From contig MHXP01000088.1 in the NCBI GenBank assembly GCA_001824485.1, positions 1 through 32,450 on the forward strand: a stretch of 32,450 nt of DNA, written 5' to 3'. The translations under genes were made by a program, and so were the position numbers. The DNA is from Planctomycetes bacterium GWA2_39_15 (GTDB taxonomy: Bacteria > Planctomycetota > Brocadiia > Brocadiales > Brocadiaceae). The notes below the pieces were generated by a model. The model saw only the letters and a list, made by a program, of their open reading frames with translations, was not told the DNA's origin and searched no databases. Each line of letters begins with the position of its first letter. The stretch's first letter is position 1. Shown here piece after piece: positions 11,275 to 20,389 of this stretch.

Positions 11275-11347
11275 AAGCCTGATTCATATTATCTTTACTT
11301 ATCGTGTTCATACCATATTAAACCATTTTTTGAAAGGAGGGTAGTGG

Positions 11348-11623
11348 ATGAATAAGCAGGAATTAATCGAAGCAGTAGCAAAGGAGTGTGAGGTATCAAA
11401 GGCTTGTGGAGAAAAAGCTGTGAATGCAGTTTTGAGCGGCATAAAGAGTGGAGTTAAGAAAGGCAAAGAAGTCCGTTTAATTGGATTTGGTACATTCTCC
11501 GTAAGAACTAGAAAAGCACGTAAAGGAAGAAATCCTCAAACTGGCGCTGTAATCAACATCAAGGCCAGTAAAGCGGTAAAATTTACTGCTGGACAGGATT
11601 TCAAGAATATCGTCAACAAATAG
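11348..11623 (+). CDS. HU family DNA-binding protein
   Basis: MNKQELIEAVAKE, GFGTFSVRTRKARKGRNPQTG. Confidence 0.95.
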   Translation: MNKQELIEAVAKECEVSKACGEKAVNAVLSGIKSGVKKGKEVRLIGFGTFSVRTRKARKGRNPQTGAVINIKASKAVKFTAGQDFKNIVNK

Positions 11624-11646
11624 ACAATAGTTACATAAGTACCAAC

Positions 11647-11679
11647 AAAAAAGCAGGCCTAAAAAGCCTGCTTTTTTTG
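11647..11679. terminator. Bidirectional intrinsic terminator between HU and typA
   Basis: AAAAAGCAGGC-CTAAAAA-GCCTGCTTTTTTT, with T-tracts on both strands, between convergent genes. Confidence 0.9.
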
Positions 11680-11709
11680 TTTATTTTTATATTTTTAAAT
11701 AATCCGCCT

Positions 11710-13572
11710 TTATGTCTTTTCTGTGGACGTAACTACTGGTTCCAAGACCTGCTGTCTTCTAATAGTTCTACGTTCGTTTTCAGTGAGAAGTTTTTTCCTT
11801 AACCGAAATGTTTTTGGAGTAATCTCCACCAACTCATCATCTTCGATATATTCAAGTGCCATCTCCAGCGTAAAATCTTTTGGAGGTTGAAGTTTAATCC
11901 CTTTTTCGGCTGTTGCACAACGAATGTTAGTCGCCTTTTTTGCCCTAATAACATTAACACTAATATCGTTCTGTTCACAATGTTCACCCACTATCATTCC
12001 TTCATATACACGAACTCCTGGTTTTACAAACATTGTACCTCTATCCTGCAAACCATCCAGTGCATAAGCGGTTACTTCACCCAAAGCCATGGAAATTAAC
12101 ACCCCCTGTATGCGATGAGCAATATCGCCTTTGTAATGTTCATATTCATAAAAATTATGATATATCACAGCTTCTCCACGTGTTGAGCTTAACAAGCGAT
12201 TTCTTAAACCAATCAAACCACGGGAAGGAACTTTAAACTCAAAATGAGTAACATTCTTATCTGTATCCATGCTGAGCATCTCACCCTTCCGTGCACCTAA
12301 CATAGAAATCACTTGCCCTTCATACTCCCTTGGCACATCAATTACGACATACTCAATAGGTTCAGCTTTTTGTCCATCCAATTCCTTGAAAATTACTTTT
12401 GGTTTCGAGACCTGCAATTCATAACCTTCTCGACGCATATTTTCAATTAATACGGAGAGATGTAGAAGTCCACGCCCCGAAACACGCAAGGCATCCGGTG
12501 TCTCAGTATCTTCCACTTTAAGAGCTACGTTTGATCGAATCTCTCTATGAAGCCTTTCACGCAGATTTCTACTGGTAACATATTTGCCATCCTGACCGCA
12601 GAAAGGAGAATTATTAACCGAAAATATCATTGAGAGTGTAGGTTCATCAATACTAATTTTTGTCAGTGCCTGGGGATTTTCTACAGAGGCAATCGTATCG
12701 CTTATGTCTATATTCTCAATTCCTGTCAAGGCAACGATATCTCCTGCACTGGCTGATTTTATTGGCTGCCTTCCCAATCCAGTAAAGGTAAACAACTCTG
12801 CCACCCTGTGTGTTGTTTGTATACCATTTTTGTCTATTCTGGCAACTTGCTGACCCACGTTAATATTTCCAGCAAAGATTCTACCGATACCAATTCGACC
12901 TACATAATCATTATAATCAAGTGAAGTTATCTGCATTTGTAAGGGTGCGTTCGGATCACCATTTGGCTTTGGAATATAATGTAATATTGTTTCAAGTAGA
13001 GGAATAATATCCTTATCGTTATCCTCCAGTAACATCTTTGCATAACCCTCACGTCCACTAGCATAAATAACAGTAAAATCAAGTTGTTCATCGGTTGCAT
13101 TGAGTTCAACAAAAAGATCAAATACCTCATCAAGCACTTCCATACAACGAGCCTCAGGTCTATCGATTTTATTGATTACCACAAGGGGTCTCAAATTATA
13201 ACCCAACGCCTTACGAAGTACAAACCTTGTCTGTGGCATGGTTCCTTCAGCGGCATCCACCAGCAGTAAGACACCATCGGCCATCTTTAGAACACGTTCA
13301 ACTTCACCTCCAAAGTCGGCATGTCCAGGTGTGTCAATAATGTTAATCTTTACCCCTTTATAGTTAATGGCAGTATTCTTTGCCAGGATAGTAATACCCC
13401 GTTCACGTTCCAAGTCATTAGAGTCCATGATCCTTTCTACATTTTGAATCTGCTGATTAGACCTAAATGTACCGCTCTGCTTAAGCAATTGATCCACAAG
13501 TGTAGTCTTACCATGATCAACATGGGCAATAATTGCAACATTACGTATATCGTCTCTTACTAGCTGTGTCAT
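11710..13572 (-). CDS. typA: Translational GTPase TypA/BipA (start re-assigned to [17 protein letters not shown])
   Basis: [50 protein letters not shown]; TypA C-terminal domain. Confidence 0.96.
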   Translation of the reverse strand: MTQLVRDDIRNVAIIAHVDHGKTTLVDQLLKQSGTFRSNQQIQNVERIMDSNDLERERGITILAKNTAINYKGVKINIIDTPGHADFGGEVERVLKMADGVLLLVDAAEGTMPQTRFVLRKALGYNLRPLVVINKIDRPEARCMEVLDEVFDLFVELNATDEQLDFTVIYASGREGYAKMLLEDNDKDIIPLLETILHYIPKPNGDPNAPLQMQITSLDYNDYVGRIGIGRIFAGNINVGQQVARIDKNGIQTTHRVAELFTFTGLGRQPIKSASAGDIVALTGIENIDISDTIASVENPQALTKISIDEPTLSMIFSVNNSPFCGQDGKYVTSRNLRERLHREIRSNVALKVEDTETPDALRVSGRGLLHLSVLIENMRREGYELQVSKPKVIFKELDGQKAEPIEYVVIDVPREYEGQVISMLGARKGEMLSMDTDKNVTHFEFKVPSRGLIGLRNRLLSSTRGEAVIYHNFYEYEHYKGDIAHRIQGVLISMALGEVTAYALDGLQDRGTMFVKPGVRVYEGMIVGEHCEQNDISVNVIRAKKATNIRCATAEKGIKLQPPKDFTLEMALEYIEDDELVEITPKTFRLRKKLLTENERRTIRRQQVLEPVVTSTEKT

Positions 13573-13628
13573 GTTACTCCTTAAATGTGCCATACATTAT
13601 TATTAATGTACATGGACTTTTCACAAAT

Positions 13629-13660
13629 AAAAAAGCCGCAACGAAAACCGTAGCAGCTTT
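13629..13660 (-). terminator. Intrinsic-terminator-like hairpin in the typA 5' leader (candidate attenuator)
   Basis: Minus strand AAAGCTGCTACG-GTTTT-CGTTGCGGCTTTTTT: 12-position stem with one G-U and one mismatch, then a T-run, located between the predicted promoter and typA. Confidence 0.55.
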
Positions 13661-13723
13661 ATAAGATATTAATTTTATTTTATTCAGTAAGCCTATTATC
13701 TACGTTATTGATTGTATGTACAT

Positions 13724-13751
13724 ATTTTACTAATAAAACCTTTATTGTCAA
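13724..13751 (-). promoter_or_regulatory. Predicted sigma70-type promoter for typA
   Basis: Minus strand TTGACA (13751-13746), 16-nt spacer, TAAAAT (13729-13724). Confidence 0.55.
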
Positions 13752-13877
13752 TGAAAATGAGTTGTAAATAAAATATTTAATTTTCAACAATCTATGTTAT
13801 TTTTCAAAACTATTTCAATAATTATGGGTTGTCTTTTACCTTGCCCTAATTACCTAGAACGGTTATCATATGTAATT

Positions 13878-14675
13878 ATGAATACAGTAGCAGGTATTGA
13901 TATAGGTTCAACAACTACAAAAATCGTAATAATGCGGGGACACACTATCCTTGGCTCAAAGATATCCTCCACAGGAACTAATTGCAAGAGGACTGTGAAG
14001 CTATTATTTGATGAGATGCTGGAAGATTATAATCTAAAAGAAGATGAAATTGAATATACTGTAGCCACAGGATACGGTCGCAGGATGATTCTGACCAATG
14101 AAATTATTACAGAAATAACCGCTAACGCTAAGGCAGCCAAATGGCTCATGAGTAAGAAGGTAAACGTAAGAACCCTTATTAATATTGGCGGACAGGATTG
14201 CAAGGTAATCGCCTTGGACAATAATGGTATAATGGTGGATTTTGCCATGAACGACAAATGCGCTGCCGGAACGGGGAGATTCTTGGAAGTTATGAGTCGT
14301 GTCCTAGAGGTGGAGTTGGACGAGTTAGGAATACTGTCCGAACGGGCAGAGGACATACCAGACATAAATAGCTTGTGCACAGTTTTCGGCGAATCTGAGG
14401 TCATTTCACTATTATCTCAAGGAAGACGGGTAGAAGATATCATTGCCGGCATTCATAAATCTATAGCTAAACGGCTAGGAACAATGGTCAAGAAGGTCGG
14501 TGTTAAAGAATCAGTATTTTTTGACGGAGGTCCTGCCTTTAATCAAGGACTAAAGAAAGCGTTGGAACAAGAATTAGGGATGGTTTTACACGTTCCACCT
14601 GATCCGCAGATCACTACAGCTTTAGGTGCAGCTATCATTGCACACGAACACTTTACCAAAAAGCACGTAGATTAA
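13878..14675 (+). CDS. BadF/BadG/BcrA/BcrD (HgdC-like) ASKHA ATPase, CoA-dehydratase activase type
   Basis: GIDIGSTTTKIVI, GGQDCKVI, NDKCAAGTGRFLEVM and CTVFGESEVISL (putative Fe-S cysteines); start re-assigned from 13794. Confidence 0.88.
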   Translation: MNTVAGIDIGSTTTKIVIMRGHTILGSKISSTGTNCKRTVKLLFDEMLEDYNLKEDEIEYTVATGYGRRMILTNEIITEITANAKAAKWLMSKKVNVRTLINIGGQDCKVIALDNNGIMVDFAMNDKCAAGTGRFLEVMSRVLEVELDELGILSERAEDIPDINSLCTVFGESEVISLLSQGRRVEDIIAGIHKSIAKRLGTMVKKVGVKESVFFDGGPAFNQGLKKALEQELGMVLHVPPDPQITTALGAAIIAHEHFTKKHVD

Positions 14676-14723
14676 TAATTTCCAGTGCAACAATATTTGA
14701 TATATTTCTCACAATAATGATAG

Positions 14724-15185
14724 TTAATTATTACGTTTCTTTGAAAGTCTTTCTTCATACTTTATAATAGTATCCTCTTGTTCCATCGTTTCAATTGATC
14801 CTGGTCTTTTCTTACGTACTTCTGAGATAGCCTTTCTTGCGCTATGACCCTTGCTTACAAGATAGCAGGCTAGCATAGTACCCGTCCTGCCAATCCCAGC
14901 CTCACAATGGACAACAATTTTCTTCTTTGAAGATGCAAGATTGTTTATAAAATTTACAAACTCCTCAATTTGTTCCTGAGTTGGCGTTGCAAGGTCGGCA
15001 ATAGGAATGTGTTTGTACTCAAATCCAAATTCTTCTATCAAAGTCTTATGCAAAGGTATTTCGGTTAATGATACTATTGCCTCGATTCCATTGTCCTTAA
15101 GAAATTCAAGGTCTGCCACAATTGGCATAGGTCTTGCCATACCAGCAATCTCTTCTTTTATCAGCCAACTAAAATTTCTAGGCAT
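14724..15185 (-). CDS. Dual-specificity/tyrosine phosphatase, DUSP23-like
   Basis: PRNFSWLIKEEIAGMARP N-terminus and catalytic VHCEAGIGRTGTMLACYLV (HCxxGxxRTG). Confidence 0.85.
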   Translation of the reverse strand: MPRNFSWLIKEEIAGMARPMPIVADLEFLKDNGIEAIVSLTEIPLHKTLIEEFGFEYKHIPIADLATPTQEQIEEFVNFINNLASSKKKIVVHCEAGIGRTGTMLACYLVSKGHSARKAISEVRKKRPGSIETMEQEDTIIKYEERLSKKRNN

Positions 15186-15762
15186 TTGTATCTTTTATAA
15201 GTTTATTAAGCATTTCTTGTACAGCTTCTAAAGGCAAACCAACTACGTTTGAATAGCTGCCATCAATTTTTTCAATAAACTTTCCCCCTTCACCTTGAAT
15301 AGCATACGCACCAGCTTTGTCTATTGGTTCACCAGAGCTAACATACTTCTCAATTTCTTTTTCTGATACATTCTTCATTTTAATGTGTGTCCGCTCAATC
15401 CGCAACAATTTCTTTTTTGATGGTACATCTATTATACATACACCAGAAATAATATCATGTTCTGAATTGCAAAGTTTCGAAAGTATTCTTCTGGCATCAA
15501 TTGTATCTTTAGGTTTACCCAAAACACACATGTCATGTAAAACAATCGTATCTGCACCTATAACTATAGCGTTTTCCACTTTTCTGGCAACATCATTAGC
15601 TTTCAGGAAGGCAAGATTCTGCACCAACTCAGTCGGTGAAACATCGCTATAAATGCATTCATCTATCTCATGTGGTATAACTTCGAAATAATATCCTAAT
15701 AATTTTAATAAAGCAACCCGCCTTGGCGAGTTTGATGCAAGTACAAGACGTTTATTTAACAC
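15178..15762 (-). CDS. maf: Maf family nucleoside triphosphate pyrophosphatase (GTG start)
   Basis: LVLASNSPRRVALLKLLGYYFEV, GADTIV, GAYAIQGEGGKFIEKIDGSYSNVVGLP. Confidence 0.95.
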   Translation of the reverse strand: MLNKRLVLASNSPRRVALLKLLGYYFEVIPHEIDECIYSDVSPTELVQNLAFLKANDVARKVENAIVIGADTIVLHDMCVLGKPKDTIDARRILSKLCNSEHDIISGVCIIDVPSKKKLLRIERTHIKMKNVSEKEIEKYVSSGEPIDKAGAYAIQGEGGKFIEKIDGSYSNVVGLPLEAVQEMLNKLIKDTNA

Positions 15763-15776
15763 AATTTTCTTTTTGG

Positions 15777-15813
15777 ATAAAAAAACCCTTCTACTTAACT
15801 AAAGCAGAAGGGT
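15777..15813 (-). terminator. Intrinsic terminator after rplQ (end of ribosomal operon)
   Basis: Minus strand ACCCTTCTGCTTTAGTTAAGTAGAAGGGTTTTTTT: 8-bp outer stem followed by T7. Confidence 0.85.
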
Positions 15814-15851
15814 AAAGATATTTTACTTTAACAAACAACGAAATAATTTCA

Positions 15852-16415
15852 TTATGGTGTAGTAACTTTTGGTTTGATTTCCTCCGCTTGCTGCGTTTCA
15901 GCTGATATACCTTCAACTAATTCAAAAATTACTCTTGAAGCATTATCATTGAGTCGCCTTCCTAGCATTCGTAATTTTCTATCCCTGCCATCCATTTTAT
16001 ATTCAAGCTCTGGTATTTTCCCAACGTTACTACCTGATAAAACACCTAATCGAGTTCCTGATAATTTTAATATTCTTGTATATCCACCATTTCGATTCAT
16101 AAATCTTTGTGCAATGCCACCAGTTTCACGCCATTGTCCTTCTCCAAATAGCTTTTTTACAACATCAGTATTTCTTAGACTTGAAATTGCCTGACGATAA
16201 CAATGTATATATCCTGGTTTATCAGTATCCTTTTTTAATAGTCCTTTTTTAGCGACTGTGATTATCTTCTCTGCAAATGAGCGTGTCTCTTTAGCCTTTT
16301 CAAGTGTTGTAATAATTCTTCCATATGTAAGAAGGCTATTAGTAATGTTCTGCCTTAACGACTTTCTATGTGCACCAGTTCTTGATAAATGTCTTCCTCT
16401 CATCCTGTGTCTCAT
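15852..16415 (-). CDS. rplQ: 50S ribosomal protein L17 (extended C-terminal half)
   Basis: MRHRMRGRHLSRTGAHRKSLRQNITNSLLTYGRI, GGYTRILKL. Confidence 0.95.
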   Translation of the reverse strand: MRHRMRGRHLSRTGAHRKSLRQNITNSLLTYGRIITTLEKAKETRSFAEKIITVAKKGLLKKDTDKPGYIHCYRQAISSLRNTDVVKKLFGEGQWRETGGIAQRFMNRNGGYTRILKLSGTRLGVLSGSNVGKIPELEYKMDGRDRKLRMLGRRLNDNASRVIFELVEGISAETQQAEEIKPKVTTP

Positions 16416-16430
16416 AATTATCCTTTCCTT

Positions 16431-17432
16431 TTACATTTGCTTATTTGTCACAGCCATTCCTATAGTTAAATTGAGTTGTGTCAATTTATTCTTTACTTCT
16501 TTCAATGTAGTTTTACCAAAATTTTTAATCTCTAGAAGTTGTTCTTCAGTTTTTGCTACAAGAGCACCCACTGTTTTTATGTCTGCAGTTTCAAGGCAAT
16601 TAGATGCTCTTACTGAAAGATCTAATTCACTTATAGGCATAGCTAGTTTTTTATTAAGCTCTTCTTCAGATATTTGCGGAACCGATTCAATTCCCATCCT
16701 TTTTTCAATTTGTTGTAATTCACGACCAATATCAAAGTATTGTACAAACGGATTCAAATGTTTTCTCAAAATTTTCGCTGCCTCAACGAGTGCCATCTCT
16801 GAAGATACTACACCGTTCGTCCATATTTCCATAATGAGCCTATCGTAATTTGTACGTCTGCCAACACGTGTTTCTTCAATTTTATAACAAACATTTCTAA
16901 CTGGCGAGAATAACGAATCCACAGCTATTAGTCCAACTTCTTGTTCCTCGGGTTCATTTTCTTCAGCAGTCACATAGCCACGTCCCTTTCTCACTTCCAT
17001 TTCTACTTTAAAATTTGTGTCCTCTGAAAGGGTGGCAATATGTAAATCCCCATTTATAATCTCTACATTACCATCTGTTATAATATCATTTGCTTTTACT
17101 TCGCCTTTTTTATTTGCCTCAATCTTAATTATTTTAGGCTGGTCAGTGTGTGGTTTTACAACAAGACTTTTGATATTCAACATTATATCTGTTACATCTT
17201 CTACAACACCCGGAATATGTGTAAATTCATGAGTGATATTATTTATTTTAACTGATACAACAGCACTACCCTCCAATGAAGAAAGTAAAATTCTACGTAA
17301 ACTATTCCCAATAGTATGACCAAAACCACGTTCAAAAGGAGCTGCTATAAATTTGCCATATTTATCGGTCAAAGTCTCTTTTTCCACATCTACACGGACT
17401 GGAAGTTCAAGACCTCTCCACCTTATTCGCAT
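16431..17432 (-). CDS. rpoA: DNA-directed RNA polymerase subunit alpha
   Basis: GFGHTIGNSLRRILLSSLEG, C-terminal alpha-CTD NFGKTTLKEVKNKL. Confidence 0.97.
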   Translation of the reverse strand: MRIRWRGLELPVRVDVEKETLTDKYGKFIAAPFERGFGHTIGNSLRRILLSSLEGSAVVSVKINNITHEFTHIPGVVEDVTDIMLNIKSLVVKPHTDQPKIIKIEANKKGEVKANDIITDGNVEIINGDLHIATLSEDTNFKVEMEVRKGRGYVTAEENEPEEQEVGLIAVDSLFSPVRNVCYKIEETRVGRRTNYDRLIMEIWTNGVVSSEMALVEAAKILRKHLNPFVQYFDIGRELQQIEKRMGIESVPQISEEELNKKLAMPISELDLSVRASNCLETADIKTVGALVAKTEEQLLEIKNFGKTTLKEVKNKLTQLNLTIGMAVTNKQM

Positions 17433-17583
17433 ATTTTCCCCCCTAATCTAGTTAATAAGGGATTTCAAAATAAATAAATTAAATTTTTTGATATTATCCA
17501 AAGAAAAACAAAACTCTGTGCGGCAATGTTAATTGCATCTGTTGACTTTACAATTGTGGAATGAATTTAAACGACAAAATTTT

Positions 17584-18210
17584 TTATTTAGAACACAGTT
17601 CTATAATTAACTGTTCTTGTACAGAAATTGAAACATCTTCCCTTGTAGGAAGTTGCGTTACTACTCCTTCAGGTACATCCGCTCTTGATTCAATCCATGC
17701 AGAAATATTTCTGCCCTTTAATAATTCAATATTTGCTTTAATAATATTCAAACTCGTTTCACAGTTCTTTGGTTTTATAACATCGCCAACTCTTACAAGG
17801 TAAGAAGGAATATTTACTTTTTTATCATTTACTGTTATATGACCATGTCGAATAATCTGTCTTGCGGCTTTTCTAGAAGGAGCGTAAGATAGCAGATACA
17901 AAACATTATCCAACCTTCTCTCTAACATAATCAAAAGACTTTCCCCTGTATTCCCTTTTTGTCTTTCTGCCTTTTGAATATAGTTTTGAAATTGTCTCTC
18001 TAACATCCCATAAAAACGCTTGGTTTTCTGCTTTTCTCTAAACTGGATACCATATTTTGATAATTTACCTCTGCCCCAAGTAAACTGACCGGGAGGGTAC
18101 TTTCGCTTTGTAACTGCACACTTTACCGTATCACATCTTATTCCTTTAAGGAATAACTTTTCGCCCTCTCTTCTACACAATCTACATTGCGGTCCTATAT
18201 ATCTTGCCAT
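17584..18210 (-). CDS. rpsD: 30S ribosomal protein S4 (zinc C+ form)
   Basis: MARYIGPQCRLCRREG, S4 domain RQIIRHGHITVNDKKVNIPSY. Confidence 0.96.
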   Translation of the reverse strand: MARYIGPQCRLCRREGEKLFLKGIRCDTVKCAVTKRKYPPGQFTWGRGKLSKYGIQFREKQKTKRFYGMLERQFQNYIQKAERQKGNTGESLLIMLERRLDNVLYLLSYAPSRKAARQIIRHGHITVNDKKVNIPSYLVRVGDVIKPKNCETSLNIIKANIELLKGRNISAWIESRADVPEGVVTQLPTREDVSISVQEQLIIELCSK

Positions 18211-18244
18211 ATCAGTCCTTTCTTAAACTTCTTTTAAAACTTAA

Positions 18245-18625
18245 TTATACTCTGCGTTTTTTTCTTGGCCTACATCCGTTATGAGGAAGTGGTGTCACAT
18301 CTTCAATTGCTTTCAAACTCAAACCCGACGATTGAAGTGCTGTGATAGCAGATTCTCGTCCGGGACCGGGTCCTTTTACCCTTATTTCAATTTCCTGAAC
18401 ACCGTACTTCTTTGCTTTGTCAGCAGCACTTGTAGCTGCTTTTTGAGCGGCAAAGGGTGTGCTCTTGCGCGAACCTTTAAAACCGACTGTGCCAGCACTT
18501 GCCCAACATATGGTTTCACCATTAACGTCTGATATTGTTACATACGTATTATTAAAAGTAGCTTTAATGTTTGCTATAGCCCGTGTAACATTACGTCTTA
18601 TTTTTTTCTTACCAACAGTTGTCAT
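18245..18625 (-). CDS. rpsK: 30S ribosomal protein S11
   Basis: [51 protein letters not shown]. Confidence 0.97.
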   Translation of the reverse strand: MTTVGKKKIRRNVTRAIANIKATFNNTYVTISDVNGETICWASAGTVGFKGSRKSTPFAAQKAATSAADKAKKYGVQEIEIRVKGPGPGRESAITALQSSGLSLKAIEDVTPLPHNGCRPRKKRRV

Positions 18626-18699
18626 ATTTGATTTTCATCCCCTTGTATTAAATTAAATATCTCAATTTATAGTTGCGTTAACCGACTATTTCGATTTTG

Positions 18700-19509
18700 C
18701 TAACAATCATTAAAATAATTTTTTAATATAAATTTGGCATTAAACATCTCGTCTAGTCTTTTATATTTATCCATATTATATTTTCTGTTTCCTTTTTTTC
18801 TTCTAGCTATAATCATTAAATTTTTCGGAGTATATTTAGGAGATACAACCTCAACAAGTTTAACATGATAACCAGCACCGGTAAGAAATTGTGCCCTTAA
18901 ACCCTCAGTTAGAATGTCGGCAAAACGATATCTTAAAAGTCCAAAATCCGTTAAATCAACCAGTGGATGTCCAATTTTTAAACGACCACGTATCTGGTTT
19001 TCACAACACGGAACCACTATTATATATTTTGCCCCTAATTTAATACCTTTAGCAATTGTTTCATCTGTTGCAATATCACACGCATGCAAAGCAATCACAA
19101 TATCAATTTGTTTTTCTGGTTGAGCATCTATAGTTCTAGAATTGATAAAATGCATATTTCTGTATCCGAGACGCTCTTTAATATGATTGCATTTATCAAT
19201 CAGTATTTTATTGGTATCCACTCCGTAAAAAAATGTATTTATATTATACCGTTCAGAAAGTATATAATTTAGTGCAAAAGATAAATATGATTTACCACAA
19301 GAACAGTCAAGAAATATAATTTCTTTGTTTTGTGAATAAGTATCAACAATTCTTATAACTTGCTCACAAAATCCTATTACTTCATTGAACTTTTTTATTT
19401 CCCGTTCATCACCTGTTTGGTTAATATCTAGCGCAAGGTTTTTTAACAACTCTTTGCTGGATTTTAATATCTCCTCAATTGTTTCTTTGCTTTCTGCAGT
19501 TATTCCCAT
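18700..19509 (-). CDS. Class I SAM-dependent methyltransferase-like protein (Methyltransf_32-like)
   Basis: IIFLDCSCGKSYLSFALNYIL (motif I region), DIVIALHACDIATDETIAKGIKLGAKYIIVVPCCENQIRGRL; co-oriented between rpsM and rpsK. Confidence 0.75.
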   Translation of the reverse strand: MGITAESKETIEEILKSSKELLKNLALDINQTGDEREIKKFNEVIGFCEQVIRIVDTYSQNKEIIFLDCSCGKSYLSFALNYILSERYNINTFFYGVDTNKILIDKCNHIKERLGYRNMHFINSRTIDAQPEKQIDIVIALHACDIATDETIAKGIKLGAKYIIVVPCCENQIRGRLKIGHPLVDLTDFGLLRYRFADILTEGLRAQFLTGAGYHVKLVEVVSPKYTPKNLMIIARRKKGNRKYNMDKYKRLDEMFNAKFILKNYFNDC

Positions 19510-19551
19510 TTAAGTAGCCTTGCTCAATCATGGAAATGAAACAGTATCAAA

Positions 19552-19935
19552 CTAACCCAGTTCTTTTACACTTTTCTTTCCCGCCACGGTCTTTTTGCGA
19601 CCTTTTCTTGTGCGTGCATTTGTTCTTGTTCTTTGTCCTCTCACTGGCAGACCAGTTTTGTGGCGTAAACCACGATAACAATTAATACTTTTCATACGAA
19701 CAATATTCTGCATTTCTTGCCTACGCAACTGGCCTTCAATGGAAAAATTCTTTTCAATATACGCGCCCAACATGCTCAATTGGTCTTCATGAAGGTCTTT
19801 AGCTCGTACGCTCTCATTTATATTTAGATCTTTTAATATCTTTTGTGATAAAGCCTTTCCAATCCCATAAATATAAGTAAGCGCTATAACTATCCTTTTG
19901 TTTGCAGGAATATCATTTCCGGCAATTCTCGGCAT
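19552..19935 (-). CDS. rpsM: 30S ribosomal protein S13
   Basis: MPRIAGNDIPANKRIVIALTYIYGIG, RGLRHKTGLPVRGQRTRTNARTRKGRKKT. Confidence 0.97.
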   Translation of the reverse strand: MPRIAGNDIPANKRIVIALTYIYGIGKALSQKILKDLNINESVRAKDLHEDQLSMLGAYIEKNFSIEGQLRRQEMQNIVRMKSINCYRGLRHKTGLPVRGQRTRTNARTRKGRKKTVAGKKSVKELG

Positions 19936-19986
19936 TTAACAATTCCTTTCTTTTGTTTTTACTAAGTCAGACTTTAAACAATATTA

Positions 19987-20100
19987 TTACCCTTGCCTCT
20001 GTTTATGGCGAGGATTTGTACAGATTACGCGAACTATATTTTTCCTTCTTACTATCTTACAGTTTTCACAAATTCGCTTAGCAGACGATCTTACCTTCAT
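19987..20100 (-). CDS. rpmJ: 50S ribosomal protein L36 (37 aa; below ORF-track length cutoff)
   Basis: Own translation: [37 protein letters not shown], with zinc-type C-x2-C...C...H pattern. Confidence 0.95.
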   Translation of the reverse strand: MKVRSSAKRICENCKIVRRKNIVRVICTNPRHKQRQG

Positions 20101-20145
20101 ATTTTATCATCCTATAATACTTAATACTCGATTATTGAGTAAAAA

Positions 20146-20364
20146 CTAAACTTGTCTATATATAATTCTACCTTTATCAAGATCGTATGGCGACATTTCG
20201 ATTGTCACTTTATCACCAGGTAATATCTTGATAAAGTGCATCCGCATCTTCCCGGAAACATGAGCTAGTACTTTATGACCGTTCTGCAATTCTACCCAAA
20301 ACATCGCATTGGGAAGTGCTTCCCTAACAGTCGCTTCTACTCTAATTGGTTCTTCTTTTGGCAT
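20146..20364 (-). CDS. infA: Translation initiation factor IF-1
   Basis: [59 protein letters not shown]. Confidence 0.97.
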   Translation of the reverse strand: MPKEEPIRVEATVREALPNAMFWVELQNGHKVLAHVSGKMRMHFIKILPGDKVTIEMSPYDLDKGRIIYRQV

Positions 20365-20389
20365 TTTTAAAAGAAATAATTAAGATTTT

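Noticed and set aside
14027-14404. 125-aa minus-strand ORF inside the activase gene
   Set aside because: Antisense shadow ORF over a conserved ASKHA domain.
16258-16848. 196-aa plus-strand ORF spanning rplQ/rpoA
   Set aside because: Antisense to two confidently identified conserved genes; sequence is a low-complexity shadow translation with no recognisable domain.
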